Assembly: GCF_000812565.1 (NCBI RefSeq)
Contig: NZ_JTAM01000049.1
Span: 43,384-79,125 of the forward strand
Direction of reading: 5' to 3'
Length of the DNA stretch: 35,742 bases
DNA from: Flammeovirga sp. OC4
Lineage (GTDB): Bacteria; Bacteroidota; Bacteroidia; Cytophagales; Flammeovirgaceae
Part shown: positions 1 through 8,066 of the stretch, piece by piece
Numbering within the stretch: the stretch's first letter is position 1
Layout: each line of letters starts with the position of its first letter
Program-made: the position numbers and the translations under genes
Notes under the pieces: generated by a model
What the model saw: the letters and a program-made list of their open reading frames with translations, nothing else
What the model was told of the DNA's origin: nothing
Database searches by the model: none

Positions 1-948
1 AAGAATAAACTTTTAGAGGAACAAAAAAAGGCACAAGAGGCAAGTATGGACAAACAGTTGGTGGTGACCATTGCTTCTCTAGTCATTTCCTTCTTACTGA
101 TTGGGGTGATTATGGTGTTTATCAAAGAACGTTTAAAGCAAAGAGAACTGACCAAAAGACTGACAGCAGCCAACGAACTTTTACAACACCAACAAAAGGA
201 ACTTGCACTTCGAAATAATGAAGTAAAAGAACACAATGAATTGTTGAATAATCTCAATGAAGAAAAAAATCACCTGATAGGGGTAGTTGCCCATGATTTA
301 AGAAACCCTTTGACTTCAGCCTTGACACTTTCGCAGTTATTGGAAGTAGAATTGGATGGAGATAATCAAGATTGTGCTAAAGGTGTGAAAAATGCGTTGC
401 TACGCATGAATGAGATGATTACAAGAATTTTGGATGTAAAAGCGATAGAGGCAGGGCATATGAACTTAAATATGAGTTCTTTTGATATCGATGAGGTGGT
501 AGAGGCTGTCGTAGAAAATTGCGAACACACAGCCGAGAAAAAAGAAATTCAGATTATTCAAAAATTGAAACCTGTTACCGTTTTTGCGGACCCGAATGGT
601 GTAAGACAAGTATTGGACAACTTGTTGAGCAATGCGATTAAATTCTCACCTAAAAAGGAGAAAATTGAAGTAGAGGTGAAAGTTTGTAATGAGCAACAAG
701 CAAGTGTGATCATTAAAGACAACGGGCCGGGCATCTCCAAAAATGATATGCAACGCATGTTTGGGAAATTTCAACGTTTATCAGCTAAACCAACCGGTGG
801 TGAATCATCGACAGGTTTAGGTTTAAGTATCGCAAAAAAGTTTATCGAAGCCATGAAAGGCGATATCATTTGTGAAAGTGAAGAAGGGAAAGGTAGTGCT
901 TTTATTGTGAAGGTACCTTTGGATATTAAAAAAAGTGTAGCTTCCTAA
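1..948 (+). CDS. Sensor histidine kinase, 5' end outside the window
   Basis: This is a membrane-bound histidine kinase that should autophosphorylate and pass phosphate to a response regulator not seen here. The reading frame is open from base 1, so the gene starts upstream and the ATG at 46 is internal. Counting from that ATG, one membrane helix spans about residues 5-26 and is followed by a Lys/Glu/Gln-rich coiled coil to about 75. The HisKA H-box VVAHDLRNP follows with phosphoacceptor His83. The HATPase domain has its N-box around Asn196, G1 box DNGPGI (225-230) and G2 box GGESSTGLGL (251-260). The charged segment before the helix resembles the end of an extracytoplasmic or TPR-type sensor, as is common in Bacteroidota kinases, but that part is not visible. 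It ends seven bases from the convergent ruvC. The kinase call is secure; the signal is unknown. Confidence 0.95.
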   Translation, partial: KNKLLEEQKKAQEASMDKQLVVTIASLVISFLLIGVIMVFIKERLKQRELTKRLTAANELLQHQQKELALRNNEVKEHNELLNNLNEEKNHLIGVVAHDLRNPLTSALTLSQLLEVELDGDNQDCAKGVKNALLRMNEMITRILDVKAIEAGHMNLNMSSFDIDEVVEAVVENCEHTAEKKEIQIIQKLKPVTVFADPNGVRQVLDNLLSNAIKFSPKKEKIEVEVKVCNEQQASVIIKDNGPGISKNDMQRMFGKFQRLSAKPTGGESSTGLGLSIAKKFIEAMKGDIICESEEGKGSAFIVKVPLDIKKSVAS

Positions 949-954
949 CAACGA

Positions 955-1524
955 TTATTTTTTAGTTTTTGAAACACGCCCTGGGTTATTGGCAATAAAC
1001 GTAGACCAAGATTTTTTCTTAGCAGTGTTGACTCCATTTTGGAAAATGTGTGTGATGGCTACCCCCAAAGCATCAGTGGCATCAAAAAGCGATTGATCAT
1101 CAATTTTAAATTTTAGTAATTTTTCAATCATATTTGCTACTTGCTCTTTTGAAGCATTACCATTGCCTGTAACGGCTGATTTTACTTTTTTTGGAGCATA
1201 CTCCGTAATCGGAATATCCCTCATTAGGGCGGCAGACATCGCTACTCCTTGTGCTCTTCCAAGTTTTAAAGCAGACTGTACATTTTGTCCCACAAAAGGA
1301 GCTTCCAAAGCCACTTCATCTGGAGCATATTCCTCTAATATAGACGTAATTCGCTCGTGAATCTTCTTCAATTTTAAAGCATGAGAAGAGTATTTTTTGA
1401 GGTGAATCACTCCATATTGAATCAATGTTAGCTTTTGTCCTTTGGCTAAAATAAGACCATAACCCATCACTTGAGTACCTGGGTCAATACCTAAAACTAA
1501 TTTTTCTTTTACAGTGGCTAACAT
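955..1524 (-). CDS. ruvC: Crossover junction endodeoxyribonuclease RuvC
   Basis: RuvC resolves Holliday junctions by paired nicks, working with RuvAB in recombinational repair in the cytoplasm. The 189-residue product has the RNase H-like fold signature: GIDPGT with Asp14, ALEAPF with Glu74, and the C-terminal DATDALGVAITH with Asp148 and Asp151. Together these give the four acidic metal ligands. The segment around GRAQGV (89-94) and APKKVKSAVTGNGNASKEQV is also typical of the family. The length is close to the usual 160-190 residues; about 20 basic residues extend the C terminus. The ATG at 1524 is the start that places GIDPGT near the N terminus as expected. It is convergent with the kinase upstream, and no ruvA or ruvB is present in the window. 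The identification is confident. Confidence 0.97.
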   Translation of the reverse strand: MLATVKEKLVLGIDPGTQVMGYGLILAKGQKLTLIQYGVIHLKKYSSHALKLKKIHERITSILEEYAPDEVALEAPFVGQNVQSALKLGRAQGVAMSAALMRDIPITEYAPKKVKSAVTGNGNASKEQVANMIEKLLKFKIDDQSLFDATDALGVAITHIFQNGVNTAKKKSWSTFIANNPGRVSKTKK

Positions 1525-1660
1525 CTAATCTCTCCTTTAAATAAAAATGCAAATTAAATGAATTCAACTTGAAGTTCATGTGTAGAAGAAGATTTTTTGA
1601 GGGTTTTGGGTATTATATAGCATATCACTTCTACCTTAATTATTAAATTTTCATGAAAAG

Positions 1661-1678
1661 TAATACTATCCGTTTGGT
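1661..1678 (+). pseudogene. In-frame remnant of Rhs core just before the Rhs fragment start
   Basis: The codons at 1664-1678 read Tyr-Tyr-Pro-Phe-Gly in frame with the ATG at 1679, giving the YYPFGM string that in full-length Rhs proteins of Bacteroidota commonly precedes the core. A TAA stop at 1661-1663 interrupts this frame immediately upstream. I therefore infer that the ATG at 1679 is an internal methionine of an ancestral, longer Rhs gene whose 5' part has been lost or decayed. The 130 bases between this remnant and ruvC show no further recognisable Rhs text. Confidence 0.7.
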
Positions 1679-2521
1679 ATGAATATGGCGGGTATTGAGA
1701 AGGAAGGCACTCCTGATCATAAATTCCAATACAATGGAAAAGAGAAGCAAGAGGAGATTGGTTTTTATGATTATGGTGATAGGAATTATGATGCAAGTTT
1801 GGGGAGATGGTTTGTAGTGGATCCGTTGGGCGAGAAGATGAGAAGGCATTCTGTTTATAATTATGCTTTTGATAATCCTATCAGGTTTATTGATCCTGAT
1901 GGGATGGCACCTAGTGGTGTAATTCCAACCAAGGAGGAAGTAAAATTAGCAGCATCCAAAGCATCTAAATCTCTTTTGAATGCAGCAGTCAAGTATACTG
2001 AAAAGAAGTTTGAACAAGCAAAGGAATATATTCAAGATAATGTATCGATAGAAGGTTTTGGTAAAGTTGAAGCAAAAGCTACAGGTGGAGGAAGGTTTGC
2101 TCTTGGTGTTCGTGGTCTTCAAATTGATGCAGACCTGAAATCTTCTGAATTGGTTAATGTAACTGGAGAAGTAATTTTAGGTAATGATACAGATGGAGAT
2201 TTATCATTAAGTACGGATAATTCAGATTTTACAGTATATGGAGATAATAATCAAGTTAAAACAACTCATGGTTTGACAGTAGGTAAAGCGTTAGAAGGTG
2301 GAGGTAAAGTTGAATATAACCAAAGGCTAGGAGGAGGCCGTATTTCAAATGTGAAAGGTGAAGCAACTTTTGGAACTACGTTAATACCAGCAGTAGTTGG
2401 TGGAGGGAAAATTGAAGTTGAAAAAAATCAAACAGTAATTACAGGTTCGGTAGGATCAGGGGTAAAAGCAGGAATTGGAATTGTAGGAGAAATTGGTATT
2501 AGAATTAAATTTGATTATTAA
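1679..2521 (+). CDS. Rhs/YD-repeat protein C-terminal fragment with glycine-rich variable tail
   Basis: Residues 14-76 are the end of the Rhs repeat-associated core: [32 protein letters not shown] at 48-51 and IDPDGM at 71-76. In complete Rhs proteins this region closes the beta-cage and the text after it is a variable, often toxic, C-terminal domain. Here the tail is residues 77-280. It begins with a Lys/Ala-rich helix-like stretch (84-120) and continues as Gly/Val-rich alternating segments with no cysteine and no nuclease motif that I recognise. It ends with closely spaced glycines ([17 protein letters not shown]). The cage and secretion parts are absent, and an in-frame stop lies 15 bases before the ATG. 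It may be a displaced cassette awaiting recombination with a full Rhs gene, or simply debris. Toxicity is inference. The next gene starts five bases after the stop. Confidence 0.85.
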   Translation: MNMAGIEKEGTPDHKFQYNGKEKQEEIGFYDYGDRNYDASLGRWFVVDPLGEKMRRHSVYNYAFDNPIRFIDPDGMAPSGVIPTKEEVKLAASKASKSLLNAAVKYTEKKFEQAKEYIQDNVSIEGFGKVEAKATGGGRFALGVRGLQIDADLKSSELVNVTGEVILGNDTDGDLSLSTDNSDFTVYGDNNQVKTTHGLTVGKALEGGGKVEYNQRLGGGRISNVKGEATFGTTLIPAVVGGGKIEVEKNQTVITGSVGSGVKAGIGIVGEIGIRIKFDY

Positions 2522-2525
2522 GATT

Positions 2526-2945
2526 ATGTATGTATCAATGAAAATTAACTTTTTTGTAAATAGGATTATAGGGATTATTATTTTAATGTTTATATTTTTT
2601 GAGTTAAAATATCTATTTTCCTCACCAGATATAATGAAAATATTATTAATAATATTTCCAATCATCATGTTCCAAGTATTTGTCATTGTAATGTTATATT
2701 ATATCAAAGAGGTCCGAATAGATAATAATACTTTTTTTATAAAAGATGTTTTTTTCTTAAAAAAACATAGCAAAAACTCATTTATAAAAGTTGAGAATGT
2801 TTTCTTTATGTATTATAGAATTTATTTTGAGGATTGCTCATACGTTTTTGGGATTAGCCCTAATCTTTACGTTAAAACTTTTTTTGAAAATAAAGACATG
2901 ATAATGGAAATTTCCAATTCTATTAGTAATTATCAAAAGAGATGA
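2526..2945 (+). CDS. Small two-helix membrane protein with PH-like tail, candidate immunity protein
   Basis: The product is about 139 residues from the ATG at 2526; an ATG at 2538 is equally possible, and one at 2493 would overlap the Rhs fragment. Two hydrophobic helices occupy roughly residues 8-26 and 36-58. They are followed by a soluble beta-rich domain with the rhythm of bacterial PH-like membrane proteins (short strands around VRIDNNTFFIKD, VENVFFMYYRIYF and SYVFGISP). I do not recognise a named family. Its position four bases after an Rhs variable tail is where immunity genes sit in Rhs loci, so a role in neutralising a membrane-acting tail is a reasonable inference. Base composition is about 20% G+C over 2521-2700, well below neighbouring housekeeping genes, which fits horizontal origin. 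Confidence 0.6.
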   Translation: MYVSMKINFFVNRIIGIIILMFIFFELKYLFSSPDIMKILLIIFPIIMFQVFVIVMLYYIKEVRIDNNTFFIKDVFFLKKHSKNSFIKVENVFFMYYRIYFEDCSYVFGISPNLYVKTFFENKDMIMEISNSISNYQKR

Positions 2946-3043
2946 GTTTGTGAAATATTCTGTTTCAAGTTAATTAATAGCATGATAATATTTTTTTATT
3001 AATGTTCAGAAATAACTTCAAATAAAAAAGAAGAGAGGTAAAA

Positions 3044-3089
3044 GTAAAGGTCAATTTTTGATAAATAAATATTCAAAATTGACCTTTAC
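3044..3089. repeat. Long near-perfect inverted repeat
   Basis: GTAAAGGTCAATTTT (3044-3058) is the exact reverse complement of 3075-3089, with a 16-base spacer that can add further pairs. It lies about 100 bases after the candidate immunity gene. The plus strand lacks a downstream T-run, so it is a poor intrinsic terminator in that direction. It could still stabilise an mRNA end or be the footprint of a small mobile sequence. Confidence 0.75.
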
Positions 3090-3283
3090 CTACTCTTATG
3101 TAGAAAGTGGTTTTTGAGAGTCCAAGTTCTCAGGGGATTTTACGAATTCAATTGAGGTTGTCACCTTCCTAAGGTTGAGGTGTTCCACATTATAATGGGG
3201 GCATATGCATCCATTTGTTTTCTTACTATCAAAAAAGATCATTTCTATATGTTCTTATCAAGAAACGATCAGAAAAATTAGAC

Positions 3284-3312
3284 AAAAAAATGAGGTCTCT
3301 GACCAAGAGACC
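3284..3312 (-). terminator. Intrinsic terminator of the STAS-like gene
   Basis: On the minus strand, GGTCTCT (3312-3306) and AGAGACC (3300-3294) form a stem with a five-base loop, and seven U residues follow shortly after (3290-3284). It lies about 50 bases beyond the stop codon at 3361. Confidence 0.85.
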
Positions 3313-3360
3313 CCTCTCACAGAATAACTGTGATAAACCACCCAAATATTTTTAAAATTA

Positions 3361-3759
3361 TTATGCTGCTTTAATATTATCTCTTCCCCAAATTGCGGCT
3401 TCTTCTGGAGATTCGAATAATTTTATTTTAAAACTGGTTTCATTTTCAAGTAAGTGTTCTAGATTGATAATCGAAAATCTTGTGAACGGATCACAGTCGT
3501 CTTCGATGATTACTCCAAAATGTTTTACTTTCAATAGTAGTATTTTTGGGATAAACCAACTTACTAACCAAGGGTTTGATGACATCCATCCGCTTTTAAC
3601 GAATCGAGCATCTAATAGTACAACCGCTGGCTTTCCACTTTGGATATCTTTTAGCGTACTTTCAAGGTTTTCTGTAAAAGCATCCGGTTGAAAAAAGCCC
3701 CTCATACGTATGGTGAGCGTATTATTTCTGCTGTTGATATCCGTGGTAAAGTTGGTCAT
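3361..3759 (-). CDS. STAS/SpoIIAA-like single-domain protein
   Basis: The product is a 132-residue soluble protein with no signal peptide or membrane helix. Alternating strands and helices (TLTIRMRGFFQPDAF near the start, PAVVLLDARF in the middle, KHFGVIIEDD, then a C-terminal FESPEEAAIWGRD helix) give the pattern of STAS or SpoIIAA-like proteins. In that family the middle strand followed by a helix carries the regulatory surface. I do not see the canonical D-x-S/T phosphorylation motif after the middle strand (here DARFVKSG), so anti-sigma antagonist function is not supported. It stands alone with its own terminator and no partner kinase or phosphatase beside it. The fold is a moderate-confidence inference and the function is unknown. 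Confidence 0.65.
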   Translation of the reverse strand: MTNFTTDINSRNNTLTIRMRGFFQPDAFTENLESTLKDIQSGKPAVVLLDARFVKSGWMSSNPWLVSWFIPKILLLKVKHFGVIIEDDCDPFTRFSIINLEHLLENETSFKIKLFESPEEAAIWGRDNIKAA

Positions 3760-4351
3760 AATAATATTAGGTTTATGTAAAACAGTTATTCAGATTGTTT
3801 GCATCTATTACATCTGTTTTCTCATTTTTGTTCACTTCTGGAATGATAAAGCATGTAAGGAATTTACACTAGAAATACCTTTTATTCCTCAAAAAGGAAA
3901 CATTATCTTTTCTTCTAAAACGGTTATTGAGGGGAAATGGCCTTTGAAATAAGGTTTTATGTTGAAAAATGACTCAAAACCTAAATTGTTTACATGTGGT
4001 ATTTTGTCAAGAAAATGGCACCATAACCTTTCCCTTTTTTTCAATTTATAGATGGTTATTTTCTTTTGAAGCAATCAGAAATAGGAGTTCGAAACCTATT
4101 TTTAATTAAAAAACGATGAATTTATAAACTATTTTGACGTGTATCTGATCATTGAATTTTCAAAAATGCCTTGAATGATCCTTAAAAAGTGAAATTTTTC
4201 CTCTAAAATTTAGGATTCCTAAAGGTACTTAGAGTCAGAATATCCAAAAAACATAGATTTGAGAAATATTATGGAATAATCTCGACAATAATTTTAAGAT
4301 ACCTTTGAAATATCCTTAAATTTGGACCTTCAGAAAAGTGAACAAAAATTT
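3760..4351. other. Intergenic region between divergent STAS-like gene and rsmG
   Basis: These 592 bases are AT-rich and contain no convincing gene. Open frames at 3710-3952 (plus) and 3889-4074 (minus) have no start context or recognisable protein text. AAATAGG (4079-4085) pairs with CCTATTT (4095-4101) and runs into a T-tract, a terminator-like hairpin with no gene in front of it. The promoters of the STAS-like gene and of the rsmG operon must lie here, but I cannot place them. Confidence 0.5.
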
Positions 4352-4996
4352 ATGGCACAAATAGATATTATCGAAAAATATTTTCCTGATTTAACTTCAG
4401 TACAAAAAAATCAATTTGCACAGTTGAGAGACCTCTATGCAGAATGGAATGAGAAGGTCAATGTTATTTCAAGAAAAGATATTGATAACTTATACGAACG
4501 TCACGTATTACACTCATTAAGTATTGCTAAGATTATCGAGTTTAAGCCAGGTACTGAGATCTTAGATGTAGGGACAGGAGGAGGATTTCCAGGAATTCCT
4601 TTAGCCATATTTTTTCCAAATGTAAAGTTTCACCTTGTAGACTCTATTGCAAAGAAGGTTAACGTGGTCAATGAAATTGCAAAGACAATTGGTTTGACGA
4701 ATGTGAAGGCGGAGCAAATGAGAGCCGAAAAAGTAGATGGAGAGTATGACTTTATCGTATCAAGAGCCGTAACAAGAATTGACGTGCTTTTAAGATGGGT
4801 AAGATCTAAAGTAGCTTTCCAACAAGGACATGAGCTGAATAACGGTATTATTTGTTTGAAAGGAGGAGATTTGACAGAAGAGTTCTCAAAATTAAACAAA
4901 AAGAAATACAAGTTGTTTGATATGAAAGACCTCTACGAGGAGGATTTCTTTGAGACAAAAAAGATTGCTTACGTTCCAGTTACGAAGAATAAATAA
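4352..4996 (+). CDS. rsmG: 16S rRNA (guanine-N7)-methyltransferase RsmG
   Basis: RsmG (GidB) uses S-adenosylmethionine to methylate N7 of G527 in 16S rRNA (E. coli numbering). The class I methyltransferase fold is clear: an N-terminal helical part with WNEKVNVISRKDIDNLYERHVLHSL, the SAM-binding loop ILDVGTGGGFPGIPLA, then FHLVDSIAKKVNVVNEIA and the conserved DFIVSRAVT. The frame can be opened at a TTG ten codons upstream (4322), but the ATG at 4352 gives a 214-residue protein with the usual MAQIDIIEKYFPDLT-type beginning, so I prefer it. It is the first gene of a tight operon, three bases before the prenyl synthase. The identification is firm. Confidence 0.96.
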   Translation: MAQIDIIEKYFPDLTSVQKNQFAQLRDLYAEWNEKVNVISRKDIDNLYERHVLHSLSIAKIIEFKPGTEILDVGTGGGFPGIPLAIFFPNVKFHLVDSIAKKVNVVNEIAKTIGLTNVKAEQMRAEKVDGEYDFIVSRAVTRIDVLLRWVRSKVAFQQGHELNNGIICLKGGDLTEEFSKLNKKKYKLFDMKDLYEEDFFETKKIAYVPVTKNK

Positions 4997-4999
4997 TAT

Positions 5000-5974
5000 A
5001 TGCCGAAGGTATTAGGGGATTTTCAACGTCCTGTGAAGGACCAAATGATTGAATTCGAAAAGAAGTTCCGCTATTTTATGAAAAGCGATGTAGCACTGTT
5101 AGACCGTATCATGAGCTACATTGTGAAAAGTAAAGGAAAGCAGATGAGACCTATCATGGTATTCTTGACTGCTGGAGCAACTGGAAAAATTATAGATCAA
5201 ACCTACAGAGGAGCTGCTTTAATTGAATTATTGCACACGGCCACATTAGTACATGATGATGTGGTAGATGATGCAGATTATAGAAGAGGCTTCTTTTCCA
5301 TTAAAGCATTATGGAAAAATAAAACTGCCGTTCTTGTGGGAGATTATCTCTTATCAAAAGGCTTATTGTTGTCTGTTGAAAATGAAGATTTTGAATTGCT
5401 GAAATACGTATCAACTGCCGTTCGTGAAATGAGTGAAGGGGAATTGATGCAGATTGAGAAAGCAAGGCGTTTAGACATCACTGAACATGTTTACTTTGAA
5501 ATCATTAGACAAAAGACAGCCACTTTGATAGCGGCTTGTACTGCAGTGGGGGCTTCATCGGCAGGAGCATCTCAGGAGATTGTAGACAAAATGCGACTCA
5601 TGGGGGAGAAAATCGGTATTGCTTTTCAGATCAAAGACGATTTGTTTGATTATGGAACAGATGAGATTGGAAAACCTCTTGGCATTGATATTAAAGAAAA
5701 GAAAATGACATTACCTCTGATCTATGCATTGAACAATGCTGGATGGTTAAAAAAGAGAGAAATCATTTTTAAGATAAAGACTCAAAATACAAACCAGAAA
5801 GTAGTCCGTGAGATTATTGAGTTTGTAAGACAATCAGGTGGTTTGGAATATGCAGAAAAAACTATGCATGAATACATTAAGGAAGGAAGACAAATTCTTG
5901 ATGAGTTACCTGATTCAGAATACCGTCAGGCTTTGCATGAGTTGATTACTTATGTTGTGGAGAGAAAGAAATAA
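5000..5974 (+). CDS. Trans-polyprenyl diphosphate synthase (quinone side chain)
   Basis: The enzyme condenses isopentenyl diphosphate units onto an allylic diphosphate in trans, making the long isoprenoid tail. The 324-residue product has the GKQMRP substrate-binding motif (46-51), the first aspartate-rich motif DDVVD (86-90) followed by RRG, and the second aspartate-rich motif DDLFD (213-217). These are the Mg-diphosphate ligands of the IspA/IspB superfamily. It lies between rsmG and menD, with six bases separating its stop from menD. This context points to the menaquinone side chain, as expected for an IspB/HepT-type long-chain synthase. Chain length cannot be read with certainty; residues before DDVVD are small (HTATLVH), which fits a long product. 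The symbol is left blank because ispB, sdsA and hepT are used for the same role. Confidence 0.93.
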   Translation: MPKVLGDFQRPVKDQMIEFEKKFRYFMKSDVALLDRIMSYIVKSKGKQMRPIMVFLTAGATGKIIDQTYRGAALIELLHTATLVHDDVVDDADYRRGFFSIKALWKNKTAVLVGDYLLSKGLLLSVENEDFELLKYVSTAVREMSEGELMQIEKARRLDITEHVYFEIIRQKTATLIAACTAVGASSAGASQEIVDKMRLMGEKIGIAFQIKDDLFDYGTDEIGKPLGIDIKEKKMTLPLIYALNNAGWLKKREIIFKIKTQNTNQKVVREIIEFVRQSGGLEYAEKTMHEYIKEGRQILDELPDSEYRQALHELITYVVERKK

Positions 5975-5980
5975 GAGGTA

Positions 5981-7684
5981 ATGGGGCACAATAAGTCAGA
6001 ATTATTGCATGAGGTAGGGCAGTTTGTAGCCCAACTGTCAGAAATGGGGGTGAAAGATGTAGTACTTTCACCAGGATCAAGGGTAGCACCTTTAGCACTT
6101 GCTTTTGCTAGGCATCCAAAAATCAATACCATTTCAGTCAGTGATGAAAGATCAGCTGCTTTTGTAGCAATGGGTATCGCTCAGCAAACTAATACTCCAG
6201 TGGTCATTGCTTGTACTTCAGGTACAGCGGCCTTGAATTATACTCCAGCCATCACCGAAGCTTACTATCAACGTATTCCTGTCATTGTCATTACTGCTGA
6301 CAGACCTACTGAGTGGATTGATCAATGGGATGGTCAAACCATTCGTCAAAATAACATTTTTGGAAACCATATTAAGAAGAGTTTCCAAATGCCAGACGAC
6401 TTGTCGCATGCTGATGCTAAATGGTATAAGCAGCGAATTGCTAACGAGGCATTTAACTATGCTATGGCTTATCCTCAAGGTCCCATTCATATTAATTGGC
6501 CGTTGAGAGAACCATTTTACCCTGATGCAGAGGAGCATTTCGACTTTGAGACCAATACGATAAGAATTCAAAAAGAGTTAAGTTCAGAACCTTATATAGA
6601 AGATGAGGTTTGGGAAGAAGAACTTATACCTTTACTACAGTCACATCAAAAAATTCTGATTGTAGCGGGACATGGTAAGTACAATCATGAAGTCGGAGAG
6701 AGTTTATCATCTTTACCTTTTCCAGTAGCCTCTGATGTCATCTCAAATTATGGCCACTTAGAAAATGCTACGGTTCATCAAGACGTGTTTTTGACTCCAA
6801 ATGAGAATCAAGCACTTCAACCGGACCTTCTGATTACGTTTGGTAAGTCTGTTATCTCAAAAAATCTAAAACTCTTTTTAAGAAATAATCAACCTGTTGA
6901 ACATTGGCACATACAGGAGGCTGGAGAAGTTCCAGATCCTTTCATGTCATTGACGAAAGTGATACGTTCCTCTGAGGCATTATTTTTTGATCAGTTGAGT
7001 ACCATTAATTTTGATGAAGAGGATTACAACCAATTCCTTTTCGACTGGCAAGAACATAATAATAGAGTCAAAGCTCAAAAGGCAGATTTCTTTGAATTAC
7101 TGTCTTTCTCAGAATTAGAAGTAGTCAATTACCTTATTAATTCCCTTCCCGAAAATTCGAACCTACACTTAGCGAACAGTATGTCGGTAAGGTATGCCAA
7201 TTTTATTGGGGTAGAAAGGGAGGATGTGAAGGTTTATGCCAATAGAGGCACTAGTGGAATTGATGGAAGTACAAGTACTGCTGTAGGGCATGCTATAGCT
7301 AACCCTGATGAGTTACATTTCTTATTGACAGGAGACCTTGCTTTTTTCTATGACAGAAATGCTTTTTGGAATAACTATGTTCCTTCTAACCTAAAAGTTG
7401 TTTTATTGAACAACCATGGAGGGGTAATCTTTAGAATGATCGATGGACCAGCCCGACAACCTGAGTTGGAAGAGTATTTTGAAACGGAACAAAGAACATC
7501 TGCAAAATATTTAGCGGAAGAATTCAAGCTTAAGCACTGGGAGGTCAACTCAAGGGAAGAATTTTATGACACCTTTGAAACTTTTTTACAACCCAGTGAA
7601 AAAGTGTGTATCTACGAAGTAAAAAGCAATAAAGAAATTAGTAAAAATACATTTAAAGCGTTTAAGCGAGAAGGAATGAAATAA
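5981..7684 (+). CDS. menD: SEPHCHC synthase MenD (menaquinone biosynthesis)
   Basis: MenD is a thiamine-diphosphate enzyme that joins 2-oxoglutarate-derived succinic semialdehyde to isochorismate, the committed step of menaquinone head-group synthesis. Over 567 residues it shows the N-terminal LSPGSR motif (29-34), the SDERSAAF segment whose Glu56 should activate the cofactor, and TSGTA and ITADRP. The C-terminal TGDLAFFYDRNAFWNN motif binds the Mg-ThDP diphosphate and is followed by the family-typical VVLLNNHGGVIF. The usual SPGSRSAPL reads SPGSRVAPL here, a minor change. It is the last gene of the rsmG-synthase-menD operon and is followed by a strong terminator. Other men genes are not in the window. 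Confidence 0.97.
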   Translation: MGHNKSELLHEVGQFVAQLSEMGVKDVVLSPGSRVAPLALAFARHPKINTISVSDERSAAFVAMGIAQQTNTPVVIACTSGTAALNYTPAITEAYYQRIPVIVITADRPTEWIDQWDGQTIRQNNIFGNHIKKSFQMPDDLSHADAKWYKQRIANEAFNYAMAYPQGPIHINWPLREPFYPDAEEHFDFETNTIRIQKELSSEPYIEDEVWEEELIPLLQSHQKILIVAGHGKYNHEVGESLSSLPFPVASDVISNYGHLENATVHQDVFLTPNENQALQPDLLITFGKSVISKNLKLFLRNNQPVEHWHIQEAGEVPDPFMSLTKVIRSSEALFFDQLSTINFDEEDYNQFLFDWQEHNNRVKAQKADFFELLSFSELEVVNYLINSLPENSNLHLANSMSVRYANFIGVEREDVKVYANRGTSGIDGSTSTAVGHAIANPDELHFLLTGDLAFFYDRNAFWNNYVPSNLKVVLLNNHGGVIFRMIDGPARQPELEEYFETEQRTSAKYLAEEFKLKHWEVNSREEFYDTFETFLQPSEKVCIYEVKSNKEISKNTFKAFKREGMK

Positions 7685-7713
7685 TCATTTCTGCTTTCAA
7701 ACCTTTTGCAAAG

Positions 7714-7750
7714 AGCCATTTCATGTTTGTCCATGGAATGGCTTTTTTTA
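7714..7750 (+). terminator. Intrinsic terminator of the rsmG-menD operon
   Basis: AGCCATTTCATG (7714-7725) pairs with CATGGAATGGCT (7732-7743) through twelve pairs including one G-U, with a six-base loop and a T-run from 7743. It lies 30 bases after the menD stop. Confidence 0.93.
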
Positions 7751-7811
7751 TTCAACTTTACCTCTACATGACTTGAATGTAAAGCCGAAGGTTGAGAATT
7801 GATGCTGTATT

Positions 7812-8066
7812 TTAACATAGTACATATTGAAATGTTAAGATGACTTTATTGTAACAATCTACCTAACAAATACTAATTATGAAATTATGGAACAGTGATA
7901 TGTTAACAGAATGTTAACTAGTGTCTTTTGAAATCCTATTTGCAGTCTAAAATAGGATAATATTGAGATTTTTTATTTTTATACGAAGTGAATTGAACCT
8001 AAAACTTGATTTCAAACAATTGTTAATGTTAAGGATTTATGAATATATTTAGGATTTATATGTTAA
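7812..8066. promoter_or_regulatory. Cluster of six ATGTTAA heptamers upstream of the coiled-coil gene
   Basis: ATGTTAA occurs at 7832-7838, 7900-7906, 7911-7917, 8026-8032 and 8060-8066, and inverted at 7812-7818. Two copies are extended to ATGTTAAC and sit exactly 11 bases apart, about one helical turn. By simple composition far fewer than one copy would be expected in 260 bases. They may be operator sites or a structural element; the binding factor is unknown. Confidence 0.45.

Larger units (their letters stand above)
2946..3360. other. Intergenic region after the Rhs island
   Basis: No gene is supported in these 415 bases. They hold a long inverted repeat (3044-3089), a short stretch with imperfect dyads around 3165-3215 (for example CACCTTCCTAAGG followed by GTTGAGGTG), and the terminator of the STAS-like gene (3284-3312). 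No transposase remnant was recognised. Confidence 0.6.

Noticed and set aside
1525-1660. Possible further Rhs remnant between ruvC and the Rhs fragment
   Set aside because: Translating the frame upstream of the TAA at 1661 gives early stops and no recognisable Rhs text.
3101-3240. Possible insertion-sequence end near the Rhs island
   Set aside because: Short imperfect dyads are present, but there is no transposase text, no matching terminal repeat and no visible target duplication.
3710-3952. 80-codon plus-strand frame overlapping the STAS-like gene start
   Set aside because: It runs antisense into a real gene, and its low-complexity hydrophobic text does not resemble a known protein.
3889-4074. 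61-codon minus-strand frame in the gap before rsmG
   Set aside because: No start context, no protein-like pattern, and it lies in AT-rich DNA where such frames arise by chance.
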